A stretch of 64,000 bases of DNA, from the NCBI GenBank assembly GCA_038251275.1, contig JBBSBM010000030.1, forward strand, positions 8,113 through 72,112, read 5' to 3'. This DNA is from CFX2 sp038251275 (GTDB taxonomy: Bacteria; Chloroflexota; Anaerolineae; Aggregatilineales; Phototrophicaceae). The translations under genes and the position numbers were made by a program. The notes beneath the pieces are model-generated. The model was not told the DNA's origin and made no database searches. It worked only from the letters and a program-made list of their open reading frames with translations. Below, one piece after another: positions 63,843-64,000 of this stretch. Each line of letters starts with the position of its first letter. Position 1 is the first letter of the stretch.

Positions 63843-63956
63843 ATGGTAAAAATGAACATATTTACCAAATTACTGAACGCGTTCATCAAATTCTTGAACA
63901 TGTTCACCGATCATAATGGTTCAGGAAGGTCTATATTGGCGGCCCTACTTCTATGA
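63843..63956 (+). other. Possible 37-residue amphipathic peptide overlapping 21-bp iterons
   Basis: An ATG-started frame of 37 codons lies between the two hairpin starts, with GAGGGAGA 17-24 bases upstream (a long spacing). Its middle is three heptads, MNIFTKL, LNAFIKF and LNMFTDH, which would make a Leu/Phe-faced, Lys-bearing helix, followed by a Gly/Ser turn and a Leu/Ala tail. The DNA shows TGAAC units at 63853, 63874 and 63895, spaced exactly 21 bases; the second and third are perfect 12-base palindromes. It may be a small peptide gene, an operator array, or neither. Confidence 0.3.
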
Positions 63957-64000
63957 TTTGTGATGCGCTTGATTTCGTCGCTTTTCTCCACCGTTTAGTG

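Noticed and set aside
1..64000. tRNA, rRNA, CRISPR array or replication origin
   Set aside because: No cloverleaf with TTCRA loop, no rRNA-like conserved stretch, no regularly spaced repeat-spacer array and no DnaA-box cluster was recognised by eye; a tRNAscan or Rfam search was not possible here.

Overview
The window looks like a chromosomal segment of a Chloroflexota bacterium, most likely in or near the Anaerolineae. This is inferred from gene content, not from a marker gene. The pointers are many large membrane glycosyltransferase-like (GT-C) proteins, an O-antigen-ligase/TPR fusion, lipoproteins with long Pro/Thr stalks followed by LysM or PD40 domains, and a Tad pilus locus of the cpaB-cpaE-cpaF-tadB-tadC type next to comF and hpf. 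No rRNA, tRNA, CRISPR array, prophage or complete insertion sequence was seen.

Layout. (1) 1-4.1 kb, minus strand: a PspA-like coiled-coil protein, a GAF-rich histidine kinase with a degenerate N-terminal receiver, and an OmpR-type regulator. (2) 4.1-17.3 kb, minus strand: an almost gapless run of eight large polytopic proteins (GT39/GT87-like and related GT-C enzymes, plus a Wzy/WaaL-like ligase with TPRs) and one small soluble protein, followed by a divergent GYDGQF-type membrane protein. (3) 18.5-20.8 kb: a small accessory patch with an AraC-type regulator, a RibD/DHFR-like reductase and most of the window's short palindromic repeats. (4) 20.8-26.2 kb, minus strand: an initiating sugar transferase, a YfhO-like protein and another GT-C-like protein. 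Regions 2 to 4 together look like a cell-surface glycan locus. (5) 26.4-29.8 kb, plus strand: a coiled-coil zinc-ribbon protein and a membrane-anchored NACHT-HEAT protein. (6) 30.5-33.3 kb, minus strand: pgeF, yggS, yggT, a DUF167 gene and a lipoprotein. (7) 33.6-43.2 kb, plus strand: a NarL/DegS-like two-component pair, the Tad/Flp pilus assembly genes, comF and the long hibernation factor hpf. (8) 43.3-47.4 kb, minus strand: two GT2 enzymes, a PhnD-like lipoprotein and a FlgD-Ig protein. (9) 47.6-55.7 kb, plus strand: lon, an AlbA_2/ATPase regulator, two sensor-like lipoproteins, fabG and a HIT protein. (10) 55.8-63.4 kb: a DsbA-like oxidoreductase, a thermolysin-like peptidase, a LysR regulator divergent from aconitase acnA, and a queuosine-precursor transporter. 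(11) 63.4-64 kb: a repeat-rich tail.

The main non-genic signals are three families of repeats. The first is a dispersed element of about 240 bp in three copies (about 20.5, 30.0 and 63.5 kb). Two of these copies also carry a 67-bp block that matches at 62 of 67 positions. The second is a set of short hairpins (GTAGGG plus palindrome) whose arms differ between copies but stay self-complementary. The third is a 24-bp-stem hairpin at 63.76 kb whose left arm starts again at the window's last bases. Between these two hairpin starts lie three 21-bp-phased TGAAC units that also read as heptads of a possible 37-residue amphipathic peptide. Two P-loop proteins (the NACHT protein and the CpaE homologue) lack the normal Walker A lysine.
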